A DNA stretch of 64,000 bases from Acinetobacter pseudolwoffii (GTDB lineage Bacteria > Pseudomonadota > Gammaproteobacteria > Pseudomonadales > Moraxellaceae), in contig NZ_PHRG01000008.1 of the NCBI RefSeq assembly GCF_002803605.1, forward strand, positions 1 through 64,000, read 5' to 3'. The notes beneath the pieces were generated by a model. It worked only from the letters and a program-made list of their open reading frames with translations, had not been told where the DNA came from and ran no database searches. Below are positions 10,113 through 19,363 of this stretch, piece after piece; positions within the stretch are counted from its first letter, which is position 1, and every line of letters begins with the position of its first letter. The position numbers and the translations under genes are program-made.

Positions 10113-10943
10113 ATGTTCTTGGTGTTACCGAAATGTGTTGTTGCTTCGCCTGCAGCCCTGATTAAAACCCTAGTTTTATCAACCGTTGTTATTTCTACAG
10201 GAGTAATCACCGGTTGTGCCACCAAACCTCAAGTAAATAATGCGACGCGTTATGCGACAGCTCCTGATTTCTATACGGTACGTTCAGGAGATACATTGAG
10301 TGGGATCGCAGCACGTTATGGACTGAACTATATCAGTGTTGCCGAGATGAATGATATTGCTGCACCTTACCGGATTTATGTGGGACAGTCGATCCGCCTG
10401 AAAAATAATACCGTACGTCGCAGTACCAGCACGCAGGCAGTGACTCAGGCAGCCCCTATCCAGCGTCAAACGATTGCAGTACCAACACCGGCCCCAGTTA
10501 CACCAGCGACCACCGTGCAGACTACACCGCGTGTGAGCACGCCGGCGCCAATGACACCCGTCTCTACTGCCGCGGGTTTAGGTTGGGTAAAACCGTCTAA
10601 TGGCCCAGTTTTGCAGCAGTATAATCTGGCATCTAATATCAAGGGCACACGCTATAGCGGCAATGTCGGTGATCCGGTGTTTGCAGCAGCAGACGGGCAG
10701 GTGGTTTATGCCGCAGATGGCCTGAAAGAATATGGCAATCTGGTGTTGGTGAAGCATATTAATGGCTATATTACGGCTTATGCCCATAACAGCAAACTGG
10801 ATGTAAAAAGCGGACAGAATGTAAAAGCGGGGCAAAAAATTGCAGAAATGGGTTCAACTGGTACAACGCGAACCATGCTTGAATTTCAGGTGCGCTTAGA
10901 CGGCAAACCGATTAATCCAACTACAGTTTTACCAAACAATTAA
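10113..10943 (+). CDS. nlpD: NlpD-like lipoprotein, LysM plus degenerate M23 domain
   Basis: This 276-residue outer-membrane lipoprotein has a lipobox-like VITGC near residue 34, a LysM peptidoglycan-binding domain at about 52-98 (FYTVRSGDTLSGIAARYGL), a Pro/Thr/Ala-rich linker, and a C-terminal LytM/M23 domain (about 165-275). The domain keeps the shape of the family (YGNLVLVKH, YAHNSKL, GQKIAEMGSTGT) but lacks the zinc ligands: no H-x-G-x-D at its start, and LEFQVR where active enzymes have H-x-H. It is therefore an NlpD/EnvC-type activator of an amidase such as AmiC rather than a peptidase. Position after surE agrees. Confidence 0.9.
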   Translation: MFLVLPKCVVASPAALIKTLVLSTVVISTGVITGCATKPQVNNATRYATAPDFYTVRSGDTLSGIAARYGLNYISVAEMNDIAAPYRIYVGQSIRLKNNTVRRSTSTQAVTQAAPIQRQTIAVPTPAPVTPATTVQTTPRVSTPAPMTPVSTAAGLGWVKPSNGPVLQQYNLASNIKGTRYSGNVGDPVFAAADGQVVYAADGLKEYGNLVLVKHINGYITAYAHNSKLDVKSGQNVKAGQKIAEMGSTGTTRTMLEFQVRLDGKPINPTTVLPNN

Positions 10944-11034
10944 ATAAATAATGCAAAACGTGAATTTCGCCGTATAATACAATAAGTTGCTTTTATCAAA
11001 TGATGAGGCATCTCATAAGTTTAGAGGGAAATTT

Positions 11035-11964
11035 ATGTTAGATCAACTTCGAGCAATGGGTGTTTTTGCTTGTGTTGTAGAAAAAAACTCGTTTAGCGGT
11101 GCTGCCCGTGAATTAGGGATTACGACCAGCGCCGTGAGTCAACAAATTCGCTCATTAGAACATGATATGGAAGTGGTACTTTTAAATCGTTCAACGAGAA
11201 AATTAAGTTTGACGGAAGCGGGACAAGCTTTTTTCTACAGTTGCCAGGAAATGCTATCTGCTGCAGAGCGCGGTAAAGTCCGAATCAATGAATTACGCGA
11301 TGATCTTGTGGGTGAACTGCGCATTGTCGCTTTGCCAGAATTGTGCGCGAATCATGTGATTCCTGCACTTTCTCACTGGATGTCCGCACATCGTGGCCTG
11401 GCAGTACATCTGGAAACCAATAATCATGAGGTTGATTTGTTCGATGGGCGTATCGATATCGCCTTAAGATTTGAACAGAAAAATGATGAGCACAATCTTC
11501 AGGTGGTGCCATTGATGCAGATTGAGCAAATTCTGGTGGCGACACCGAGTTATATTAATCAGAGTACCATTATTTCACGTCCTGATGATCTTAAAAATCA
11601 TGATGTGCTGCCTTTGAACCATATCAAAAATCATCAGTATTTCCAGTTTCAAAATGTCAATACTGCAGAAAAAGCCGATTTTGAATTGAAATCCCGTTTC
11701 AGTACCAATAATGGTCTGGTGGCAAAATCGATGTGCTTGCAGGGCAATGGGATTGCCAAGATTTTATATCTCGATGCGAAAAAAGACTTACTGAATGGCA
11801 CTTTGGTTGAAGTTTTGCCTGAATGGCGACTTCCACCGATTACACTATATGCAGTCATGCCGAAACGTGAGCAACAACCGACAAAAATTCTTCGTTGCCT
11901 AGATACATTGAAACAATATTTTGACCAGATTTCTGGTGGGCGTATTTTACAAGCCGCATCATAA
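11035..11964 (+). CDS. LysR-family transcriptional regulator
   Basis: The 309-residue protein has an N-terminal winged HTH (about residues 3-60: FSGAARELGITTSAVSQQIRS) and a periplasmic-binding-protein-like effector domain (about 90-300). I start at ATG 11035, which has AGAGGGA seven bases upstream; the frame extends 16 codons further without support. The effector and targets are unknown; it resembles the CrgA/DsdC-like group with an unusually hydrophilic C-terminal part. It is a single gene ending at a strong terminator shared with argD. Confidence 0.9.
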   Translation: MLDQLRAMGVFACVVEKNSFSGAARELGITTSAVSQQIRSLEHDMEVVLLNRSTRKLSLTEAGQAFFYSCQEMLSAAERGKVRINELRDDLVGELRIVALPELCANHVIPALSHWMSAHRGLAVHLETNNHEVDLFDGRIDIALRFEQKNDEHNLQVVPLMQIEQILVATPSYINQSTIISRPDDLKNHDVLPLNHIKNHQYFQFQNVNTAEKADFELKSRFSTNNGLVAKSMCLQGNGIAKILYLDAKKDLLNGTLVEVLPEWRLPPITLYAVMPKREQQPTKILRCLDTLKQYFDQISGGRILQAAS

Positions 11965-11976
11965 GATACAGAATAT

Positions 11977-12010
11977 AAAAAAGCCGCTTTCAAGCGGCTT
12001 TTTTGTTTTT
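11977..12010. terminator. Bidirectional terminator between lysR gene and argD
   Basis: AAGCCGCTT / AAGCGGCTT forms a GC-rich stem with A-rich and T-rich flanks on opposite sides (TTTTTTGTTTTT on the plus strand). It can stop transcription of both convergent genes. Confidence 0.85.
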
Positions 12011-12021
12011 AAGCGCAGGGT

Positions 12022-13233
12022 TTAGGCCAAAAAAGCATTGATCATTTTCACTAAACGCTCAATCAGCTGATCAGCCTGTTCCTGAGTAATGTTCAGGGTA
12101 GGCAACAGGCGAACTACATTACCGGCAGTCACATTGATGATGGTTTTGTATTCATCACGTGCAATTGCGACCAGCTCAGCACATTCTTTCGGTAATTCAA
12201 TTCCGATCATCAGACCGAAACCACGCACGCTCACATTTTGATCGGCCAGTTTGTTGCGTAGCTGATCCACGATATAAGCGCCTTTTTCCGCAGCATTGGC
12301 GACGATATTTTCTTTTTGCATAATATCGAGAATGGTGTAGACCACACGTGAACCCAAAGCTGTACCACTATAAGTCGAACCATGATTACCGGCAGTTAAT
12401 ACACCTACACCACGACCTTGAGTCATGACGGCGCCAATCGGGAAACCATTACCCAAGCCTTTGGCTGTGGTCAGTACATCAGGAATAATGCTGGTGTGCT
12501 GATAAGCAAAATATTTGCCCGTACGGCCATTCCCGGTTTGCACTTCATCTAGCATCATCAACCAGTTGTGCTGGTTACAGATTTGACGAATCTCTTCGAG
12601 ATAGCTGAAACCTTGAGGTGCGGTATTTACACCACCTTCACCCTGAATGGGCTCAACTAAAATGGCTACGATATCCGGATGATGAAGCGCTGCCTCTTCA
12701 ATCGCTTCGAGATCACCAAAAGGTACACGAATAAAACCTTCGACCAGCGGACCAAAGCCTTCCTGAACTTTTTTATTGCCTGTTGCAGAGAGGGTGGCCA
12801 TGGTACGGCCATGGAAAGAATGATCCGCCACAATAATTTTAGGTGAAGCAATGCCTTGCATATGACCGAATTTACGTGCAATTTTGATTGCACCTTCATT
12901 TGATTCTGCGCCACTGTTGGAGAAGAATACTTCTTCCATACCCGCGACTTCGGCCAGTTTTTGTGCTGCCGCAGTTTGCCAAGGCACTTCAAACAGGTTG
13001 CTGGTATGAATCAAGGTCGCAGCCTGATCAGCAATTGCTTCGGCAATGACTGGATGCGCATGACCCAGACCACATACTGCAATTCCGGTTAATGCATCTA
13101 AATACTCTGTACCATCTTCGGTATAAAGATATGCACCTCGTCCTCGGACAAAGCTGATCGGTTGACGGCCAAATACAGGCATCAAGTGAGAAGGTTGATC
13201 AGTTTGTACCGGTGCGAGGGTAATATTATTCAT
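12022..13233 (-). CDS. argD: Acetylornithine / succinyldiaminopimelate aminotransferase
   Basis: A class-III PLP aminotransferase of 403 residues. ArgD converts N-acetylglutamate semialdehyde to N-acetylornithine in arginine synthesis and can also serve in lysine synthesis; the catabolic AstC reaction is chemically close and cannot be excluded. Key motifs are FFSNSGAESNEGAIK (phosphate cup), VEPIQGEGG, LDEVQTGNGRTG (the PLP-ring aspartate) and LTTAKGLGNG, which holds the PLP-lysine. The gene stands alone, divergent from grxD, and shares a terminator with the lysR gene. Confidence 0.93.
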   Translation of the reverse strand: MNNITLAPVQTDQPSHLMPVFGRQPISFVRGRGAYLYTEDGTEYLDALTGIAVCGLGHAHPVIAEAIADQAATLIHTSNLFEVPWQTAAAQKLAEVAGMEEVFFSNSGAESNEGAIKIARKFGHMQGIASPKIIVADHSFHGRTMATLSATGNKKVQEGFGPLVEGFIRVPFGDLEAIEEAALHHPDIVAILVEPIQGEGGVNTAPQGFSYLEEIRQICNQHNWLMMLDEVQTGNGRTGKYFAYQHTSIIPDVLTTAKGLGNGFPIGAVMTQGRGVGVLTAGNHGSTYSGTALGSRVVYTILDIMQKENIVANAAEKGAYIVDQLRNKLADQNVSVRGFGLMIGIELPKECAELVAIARDEYKTIINVTAGNVVRLLPTLNITQEQADQLIERLVKMINAFLA

Positions 13234-13345
13234 GACTAACTCTTAACTGTTAGGTGGAAAGAAAAACTTATATAAGCAAAAACCCGCTCAGATTTAAAGG
13301 GTAATTGTAAATAAAATTGGAATTATTGCTTTAGACATACTGTTT

Positions 13346-13373
13346 TGTCTGGATTTGGGTATAATGCCAGACA
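13346..13373 (+). promoter_or_regulatory. Probable grxD promoter -10 within an inverted repeat
   Basis: TATAAT at 13360-13365 lies 29 bases before the grxD ATG. It is framed by TGTCTGG (13346-13352) and CCAGACA (13367-13373), a 7-bp perfect inverted repeat that a regulator could bind. No good -35 box at 16-18 bases was found. Confidence 0.5.
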
Positions 13374-13393
13374 GATGAGTTGAGGATTTATCA

Positions 13394-13735
13394 ATGACTG
13401 AACAAGCACGCGATACCGAAGCGTTAATTCGTGACCAAATTGCTAAACATGCAGTACTTCTTTATATGAAAGGCACACCGCAATTTCCACAATGTGGTTT
13501 TTCTGCACGTGCAGTAGAAGCACTCAGTCAGATTGGTCGTCCGTTTGCTTATGTAAACATTCTGGAAAATCAGGACATTCGTGCGATGTTACCACAAATC
13601 GCCAACTGGCCGACATTTCCACAGCTTTGGATCAATGGTGAATTGATCGGTGGGAGCGATATCATGCTCGACATGTTCCAAAAAGGTGAATTAAAGCCTT
13701 TGGTTGAACAGTACAGCCCGGCAGCTGATGCTTAA
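13394..13735 (+). CDS. grxD: Monothiol glutaredoxin Grx4
   Basis: A 113-residue CGFS-type glutaredoxin, active-site cysteine 34 in PQCGFSARA. These proteins bind a [2Fe-2S] cluster with glutathione as a dimer and pass it to client proteins; they have little disulfide reductase activity. WPTFPQLWINGELIGGSDI matches the glutathione-binding part. It is a single gene with its own promoter and terminator. Confidence 0.96.
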   Translation: MTEQARDTEALIRDQIAKHAVLLYMKGTPQFPQCGFSARAVEALSQIGRPFAYVNILENQDIRAMLPQIANWPTFPQLWINGELIGGSDIMLDMFQKGELKPLVEQYSPAADA

Positions 13736-13760
13736 TTAAGGTTTAAATTAGGCCAGATGT

Positions 13761-13794
13761 TAAAAAAGCGCTTCATTGAGAAGCGCTTTTTTAT
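13761..13794. terminator. Terminator after grxD
   Basis: AAAAAAGCGCTT / AAGCGCTTTTTT forms a symmetric stem, with T-runs on both strands. It can serve grxD and the convergent protease gene. Confidence 0.85.
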
Positions 13795-13824
13795 TGCTAT
13801 TTTAAAGATAGAGCAACGACCGGA

Positions 13825-16452
13825 TTAATCTTCTGTTGCTGCATTTGGCTTTTGAGCTATTGCATGACCTGCTTCAAGTTCAGTGTGTGGCTCAACAATT
13901 TGCTTCTTGTCTTTTTTCTTCTTCTTTTTTTTCTTTTTCTTCGGTAATTCGACCAGCTCACCACCATCTTCAATCGCTTGCCAGTAATCCAGCTGTGCCA
14001 TCACCGCGGCATAGATTGAATTTTTGCTATAGCGACCTTTTTTATCCAAGGTGCCGACCGGACGCGCCATCAGGATTTCCAGCGCCTGATCAATGGTATC
14101 AATCGCATGAATATGGAACTGACCTTCTTCGACAGCAATGGTGACATCTTTACGCAGCATCAGATGCTGCATATTCTGACGTGGAATAATCACGCCTTGT
14201 TTGCCGGTCAGCCCTTGCAGCTTGCAGGCATCAAAGAAACCTTCAATTTTGGCATTGACACCGCCCACTGGCTGTACTTGTCCCAACTGGTTCATAGAGC
14301 CGGTAATGGCCCAGGATTGATCAATCGGTAACTGGCTAATCGCAGAGAGCAGGGCAGACAGTTCTGCGACTGTGGCACTGTCACCATCGACCTGACCATA
14401 GCTTTGTTCAAAGGCCAGCGCAGCAGAGAAGTGCAGGGTCTGTTCACGACCAAAATGTGCTTTCAGGAAAGACGACATCAATAACACGCCTTTGGCATGC
14501 AAGGAGCCACCGAGTTCCACACTGCGCTCAATGTCGAGAATGTCACCACCCCCTTGATACACCGAAGCAGTCAGGCGTGAAGGAAGGCCAAATTCGACAT
14601 CGGCATAATGAATTACCGACAAAGCATTAATCTGTCCCAGACGATGGCCACGGGTTTCGATTAGCTGTGTACCACGGGTCAGATCCTGCCAGTATAACTC
14701 ACGCAAATAGCCTAAGCGATATTTACGATGATCGAGTGCAGTATTGATATGTTTTTCCGAGACCATCTTGTCACCGGCCTGAAAGGCATGATGATGCGCT
14801 TCACGAATCAGGTCACCCAAGGTCAGGGCATGTAATGATAGTGAGCTTTGGTCTTCGGCCTGACGGCTGGAATCTGTGAGCAGTGCAGCCAAAGCAGAAC
14901 GGTCAAAAGGCAATAATTTATCCGATTGCACATAGTCGGCAATCAGCTGCATATAGGCCTGCTCGTTGTCGTCATTACGTTGTAATGTATCGGTAAAATC
15001 AGCACGGATTTTAAAGATGCTGCCCAGCTCCGGTTCAAGCTCTAGAATTTCATAATAAATTTCAGGCTCGGCCAGCAAGATCACTTTAATGTTCAATGGA
15101 ATCGATGCCGGTTCAATTGAAATACTGCCGGTTAGCGTGATCATATGCTCAAGTGAAGACAGTTTTAAATGCCCGGATTTAAGCGCACGCTTCAAACCTT
15201 GCCATGCATAAGGCTGTTCCAGTAATTGTTCCGCTTCCAGCATCAGAAAGCCGCCATTAGCTTTATGCAACGTTCCCGGACGAATCAGGGTGAAGTCCGT
15301 GGTGATCGTGCCATTTTGGGTTAGCTGTTCCACATGGCCGAGTAAATTGTAATGTGTTGGAAAATCTTCAAAGATGACTGGCGCACCGCTATTCGGCTTG
15401 TGGGTAATAATCACGTTGGCCTGATAACGTGCCGGTACGCGGCTGAATAGTGCCGGGGTGAAATCATCTTCTTCCTGTTCCAGCACGATTTCGACATTAT
15501 TGATAATATCTTCGGCATAATATTTTAGATAATGTTCCAAGCCTTGCACATGTTTGAACTTGGATAAAATCTGTTCTACACGTGGCACCACCACCTGTTT
15601 GGCAATATCACGATTCAGAATCTGAACTCGGTCGCGTGCATCATCTTCCAGATCACCCAGATGCAAACCCAGACGCTCCAGTTTTTTGTCCATATAGCGC
15701 ATATTGGTCGCCAATTCGGCCCGATCCTGATTGCTCAGCGCATTCAGATCTTCCTGAGTCATTTCCTGTAATTTGTCATCAATCAGATGTACGGGAACAA
15801 AGCAGTGTTCATCGTGTCGCGAGATCAGTTTCAGATCGAGTTCTGCACCTTCTTTGGTGAGTTCGATCAGCGCCTGTTGCTGTTCATCGCCAGTTTCCTG
15901 GCGAATCATTTCAATGCGGTTGTGATAGGTTTCCGCAGTAAAACGGCGTTCGAGCTGTTTCAGAATGGTTTGCCAGCTTTGATTTAGCATGGCCTGAAAT
16001 TTTGGACCTTGACCTGCGGGAAACTCCAATGCTATTGGCTGGCGCTGGTTTTGAAAGTTGTTGACGTAGACCCAGTCGTTTGGGGTTTCCATGGTTTTGG
16101 CATGCTGTTGCAGCAGGCGCTTCACCATGGTGCGTTTGCCCAAGCCAGCCGTACCCACGGCAAAAATATTATAGCCTGAATAAGGTAAGGCAATCCCTGC
16201 CTCGACCGAAGCCCGTGCGCGGTCTTGTCCCAAGAAATTATTCAGGGGCTTGATCCGTTTGGTCGACGCCGGAATTTTTTCTAGGTTTGGAATGTGCGTC
16301 AGTTGGGTGGATTTTAAGCGGGTATGCTCAAGGGTGTTGTGAATTTCGCTTTGTTCAAATGCCGAGATAAGTAAATCTGAGCGGATATTTTCTGGTGTTG
16401 TCGTATTGTTGCTGGCGATAGAAGAATTAATTTGATCGAGTCTCTGGGTCAC
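13825..16452 (-). CDS. Lon-like ATP-dependent protease (LonB/YcbZ type)
   Basis: This is a large AAA+ protease-like protein of about 875 residues. A P-loop-type GTAGLGKR lies near residue 100, then a long helical insert (about 160-330), and a C-terminal S16 protease domain with the serine in GDSATVAEL (about residue 688) and the partner lysine in GVNAKIEG (about 733). This matches the YcbZ/LonB-like class of cytosolic enzymes; substrates are unknown. The frame runs open 77 codons further upstream into the divergent gene, so I start at the GTG at 16452 (VTQRLDQINSS) where homology should begin. The C terminus is odd: about 11 lysines in a row followed by KDKKQ. Confidence 0.88.
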   Translation of the reverse strand: MTQRLDQINSSIASNNTTTPENIRSDLLISAFEQSEIHNTLEHTRLKSTQLTHIPNLEKIPASTKRIKPLNNFLGQDRARASVEAGIALPYSGYNIFAVGTAGLGKRTMVKRLLQQHAKTMETPNDWVYVNNFQNQRQPIALEFPAGQGPKFQAMLNQSWQTILKQLERRFTAETYHNRIEMIRQETGDEQQQALIELTKEGAELDLKLISRHDEHCFVPVHLIDDKLQEMTQEDLNALSNQDRAELATNMRYMDKKLERLGLHLGDLEDDARDRVQILNRDIAKQVVVPRVEQILSKFKHVQGLEHYLKYYAEDIINNVEIVLEQEEDDFTPALFSRVPARYQANVIITHKPNSGAPVIFEDFPTHYNLLGHVEQLTQNGTITTDFTLIRPGTLHKANGGFLMLEAEQLLEQPYAWQGLKRALKSGHLKLSSLEHMITLTGSISIEPASIPLNIKVILLAEPEIYYEILELEPELGSIFKIRADFTDTLQRNDDNEQAYMQLIADYVQSDKLLPFDRSALAALLTDSSRQAEDQSSLSLHALTLGDLIREAHHHAFQAGDKMVSEKHINTALDHRKYRLGYLRELYWQDLTRGTQLIETRGHRLGQINALSVIHYADVEFGLPSRLTASVYQGGGDILDIERSVELGGSLHAKGVLLMSSFLKAHFGREQTLHFSAALAFEQSYGQVDGDSATVAELSALLSAISQLPIDQSWAITGSMNQLGQVQPVGGVNAKIEGFFDACKLQGLTGKQGVIIPRQNMQHLMLRKDVTIAVEEGQFHIHAIDTIDQALEILMARPVGTLDKKGRYSKNSIYAAVMAQLDYWQAIEDGGELVELPKKKKKKKKKKDKKQIVEPHTELEAGHAIAQKPNAATED

Positions 16453-16649
16453 TGTTGAAATCCAAAACGAAATATTACGTTGATAAGCGTTAAGGTATAC
16501 AGATTTGCTTGGAAAATTCAAGCGAACATGTGGCTTTTGCCAGAAAATAAAAAACCAGAAATGTGATAAATATATAAATCTTGTTGAAAGATGCGCTATT
16601 ACAGGATTGAATAGCAGCAATTGGTTTTTCCGCGGAAAATAATAAAGCA

Positions 16650-18815
16650 ATGACAACACAAACGACGGGTTGGAAATCCGCATTTACAGCATTTTTAGAT
16701 CGACGTGCCTTGATCATGCTGTTCTTGGGATTTTCGGCCGGTGTCCCGATTCTTCTGATTTTTTCCAGTCTGTCTTTATGGTTAGGTGAGGCCGGAATCA
16801 GCAAAAGTGCAGTCACTTTTTTTAGCTGGGCAGCATTGGGCTACTCGTTTAAATTCGTCTGGGCGCCGCTCATTGATGAACTGCCAGTGCCTTTTTTGAC
16901 CAAGGCTCTGGGACGCCGTCGAGCCTGGTTGCTGATTGCACAGATTCTGATTGTCTGCGCCATTTCCATTATGGCTTTTTCTGATCCGGCTTTGGGCGTA
17001 ACTCATTTACAGCAAATGGCGCTGGGTGCAGTCCTGTTAGGCTTTTCTGCTGCAACGCAGGATATTGTGATTGATGCCTACCGGATTGAACTGGCGGAAA
17101 CCCAGATGCAGACCGTCTTGGCCGCGACCTATAATGCCGGTTACCGGATCGGAATGATCGTGGCGGGTGCTGGCGCCTTGTTTCTGGCCGCTTATTTGGG
17201 CACAGCCAAAGGCAACTATATCTACGATGCCTGGAAATGGACCTATCTGGCCATGGCCGGGGTAATGCTGGTCGGGATTGTCACCACGCTTTGTATTCGG
17301 GAACCGCAGGTTGACCGTGTGCCTAAACATTATCTGCGCAGTGATTATTTCCGTTTAGTCGCAGTGTTTTTTGTCGCAGTGATCAGCTTTGTACTGAGCT
17401 ATATCTATTCAGGCAATCTGGTCGCCAGTATTACCGAACAGTTCACCATTCAAGATACTTTTGCCTTGTTCTGCTTTGAAGCCTTACGCTTTATTGGTTC
17501 TGGTGCGATTGCCTTTGCCATTGGTGCAAGCTTGGTGAAAATGGGTGCAGTCAACAAGCAGATGGCCTATGAAACCTGGGTTAATCCGGTTGCAGACTTC
17601 TTTAGGCGCTATGGCTTAAAACTGGCATTGGTGCTGTTGTTATTGATCGGTTTTTATCGGGTTTCCGATATCATCGCCGGGGTCATTTCCAACGTCTTCT
17701 ATCAAGACCTGAATTTCAGTAAAGAGCAGATTGCCGAAGCGGTCAAAGTCTATGGGGTGATTTTCTCTTTAATTGGTGGTTTTCTTGGTGGTTTACTGGC
17801 CCAGAAAATGAACATCATGAAACTGATGTTTGTCGGTGCCGTGCTGGCCTGTTCCACCAACCTGATTTTTATTGGGCTGGTCAAATCCGGTGAAAAACTG
17901 GCAGCTGTCGAAGTTAGGGTCGCTAATCAGGTTTATCAGGCCGATACCGATGAAGTCGGTTACTGGAAGCTGAATGTACCCAGTGATGTTTTAGCGCAGA
18001 GTAAGCAACTGCAAGTGACAGCCAGCTATCTAAATTCAGATCATGCTACTCAGCCTGTACAGGTCAGCATGCCGTATTTGACTGCACAACAGGGCAGCAC
18101 CCAGTTACAGATTCTGCCGATCACCAGTGACAATACCCTCAATGTCGCTGAACAGGACAAGACCATTGTGGTACGTGGTCAATATGTCGGTGCAGCGCTG
18201 CAACCGAATCAAAAGATTGTTTTACAAATCAATGATCAGAATATTGAGGCAAAATTAGAAAGTGAAGGCGTATTTACTGCCGCGATTCCTGCGCAGCAAC
18301 TGATTCAGTCACCCGCACATATTGTCAGTGCAGTCCTGATGCAAGATGGCCAGGCGCTTCAGCAAACCACACATGTTTATCAGGTCAATGATCAGCTCAT
18401 CCCTGGCCAGAATCTGGATGTTGATATTCAGCCTTTGGCGGTGATAGATGGCAGTAGTTCCGACATGATCGAAGTCAGTGGCAAGGTGATCAAACCTTAT
18501 AGCGACAAGTGGCTTTATTTTGCCATTATTGTCGATAATCTGGCTGCCGGACTTGCGGGTGCTGCGTTTATTGCATTCTTGTCGAGCCTGACCAGTGTGT
18601 CATTTACCGCGGTTCAATATGCGATTTTTAGCTCACTCATGACCCTGACTCCCAAGATTTTAGGCGGATATTCGGGTACTATAGTGACCAATATTGGTTA
18701 TCCGAAATTCTTCCTCATGACCACGTTAATTGGGATTCCGATCCTGATTCTGGTGGTTTGGGTCGCAAAACTGCTCGGTGAACACCAACAACAATCTGTA
18801 CAGAAGGATGATTAA
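16650..18815 (+). CDS. ampG: AmpG-like muropeptide MFS permease with a periplasmic-type insert
   Basis: AmpG imports anhydro-muropeptides for cell wall recycling across the inner membrane. The N terminus ([39 protein letters not shown]) is typical of AmpG. At 721 residues it is far longer than the usual 490-550. The extra mass is at about residues 411-617, between two membrane segments: it is hydrophilic, beta-rich and has two Ig-like repeats ([25 protein letters not shown]; then [22 protein letters not shown]). The last three membrane helices follow. Reading stays open throughout, so this is not a frameshift artefact. gloA follows directly. Confidence 0.88.
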   Translation: MTTQTTGWKSAFTAFLDRRALIMLFLGFSAGVPILLIFSSLSLWLGEAGISKSAVTFFSWAALGYSFKFVWAPLIDELPVPFLTKALGRRRAWLLIAQILIVCAISIMAFSDPALGVTHLQQMALGAVLLGFSAATQDIVIDAYRIELAETQMQTVLAATYNAGYRIGMIVAGAGALFLAAYLGTAKGNYIYDAWKWTYLAMAGVMLVGIVTTLCIREPQVDRVPKHYLRSDYFRLVAVFFVAVISFVLSYIYSGNLVASITEQFTIQDTFALFCFEALRFIGSGAIAFAIGASLVKMGAVNKQMAYETWVNPVADFFRRYGLKLALVLLLLIGFYRVSDIIAGVISNVFYQDLNFSKEQIAEAVKVYGVIFSLIGGFLGGLLAQKMNIMKLMFVGAVLACSTNLIFIGLVKSGEKLAAVEVRVANQVYQADTDEVGYWKLNVPSDVLAQSKQLQVTASYLNSDHATQPVQVSMPYLTAQQGSTQLQILPITSDNTLNVAEQDKTIVVRGQYVGAALQPNQKIVLQINDQNIEAKLESEGVFTAAIPAQQLIQSPAHIVSAVLMQDGQALQQTTHVYQVNDQLIPGQNLDVDIQPLAVIDGSSSDMIEVSGKVIKPYSDKWLYFAIIVDNLAAGLAGAAFIAFLSSLTSVSFTAVQYAIFSSLMTLTPKILGGYSGTIVTNIGYPKFFLMTTLIGIPILILVVWVAKLLGEHQQQSVQKDD

Positions 18816-18816
18816 T

Positions 18817-19218
18817 ATGCGCATGCTGCATACCATGTTACGTGTAGGCAATTTAGAACAATCGCTCAAGTTCTATACTGAAGTACTTGGCATGACTTTG
18901 CTTCGTAAACGTGATTACGAAGAGGGCCGTTTTACCCTGGCTTTTGTCGGTTATGGCGATGAAGAAAATCACACCGTACTTGAATTGACGCATAACTGGG
19001 ATACAGACAGCTATGAGCTGGGCAATGCCTATGGTCATATCGCGATTGCAGTCGATGATGCTTATAAGGCATGTGAAGAGATCAAGGCACGTGGTGGTAA
19101 TGTCGTGCGTGAAGCTGGTCCAATGAAAGGCGGTGTGACTGTCATTGCATTTGTAGAAGACCCAGATGGCTATAAAATCGAGCTGATCCAGCAAGATCAG
19201 GATGCACGTAATAACTAA
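18817..19218 (+). CDS. gloA: Lactoylglutathione lyase (glyoxalase I)
   Basis: GloA turns the hemithioacetal of methylglyoxal and glutathione into S-lactoylglutathione. The 133-residue protein is nearly collinear with E. coli GloA; all four metal ligands are visible: His5 (RMLHTM), Glu in TVLELTHNW, His in YGHIAI and Glu in YKIELI. The start at 18817 has AAGGA nine bases upstream, placed over the end of ampG, so the two genes are translationally coupled. The frame extends 13 codons upstream without reason. Confidence 0.97.
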   Translation: MRMLHTMLRVGNLEQSLKFYTEVLGMTLLRKRDYEEGRFTLAFVGYGDEENHTVLELTHNWDTDSYELGNAYGHIAIAVDDAYKACEEIKARGGNVVREAGPMKGGVTVIAFVEDPDGYKIELIQQDQDARNN

Positions 19219-19295
19219 GTGGGATGTAGCGTGATAGATGAAATGTATTCACGTATAGATGAAAATATTACATCAACCTGAGTGCATAGCATGGA

Positions 19296-19329
19296 CCCGG
19301 CATCTGTTAAGATAGCCGGGCATTTTTTT
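19296..19329 (+). terminator. Terminator after gloA
   Basis: CCCGGC and GCCGGG form a 6-bp GC stem over a 12-base loop, followed by CATTTTTTTA. It lies about 78 bases after the gloA stop and 35 before the next start. Confidence 0.8.
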
Positions 19330-19363
19330 ATCGAACAATAAAACTTTAAGGGAAGAACAGCAG

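Noticed and set aside
16453..16683. N-terminal extension of the Lon-like protease
   Set aside because: The open frame overlaps the divergent ampG start and gives a sequence with no family support; GTG at 16452 is preferred.
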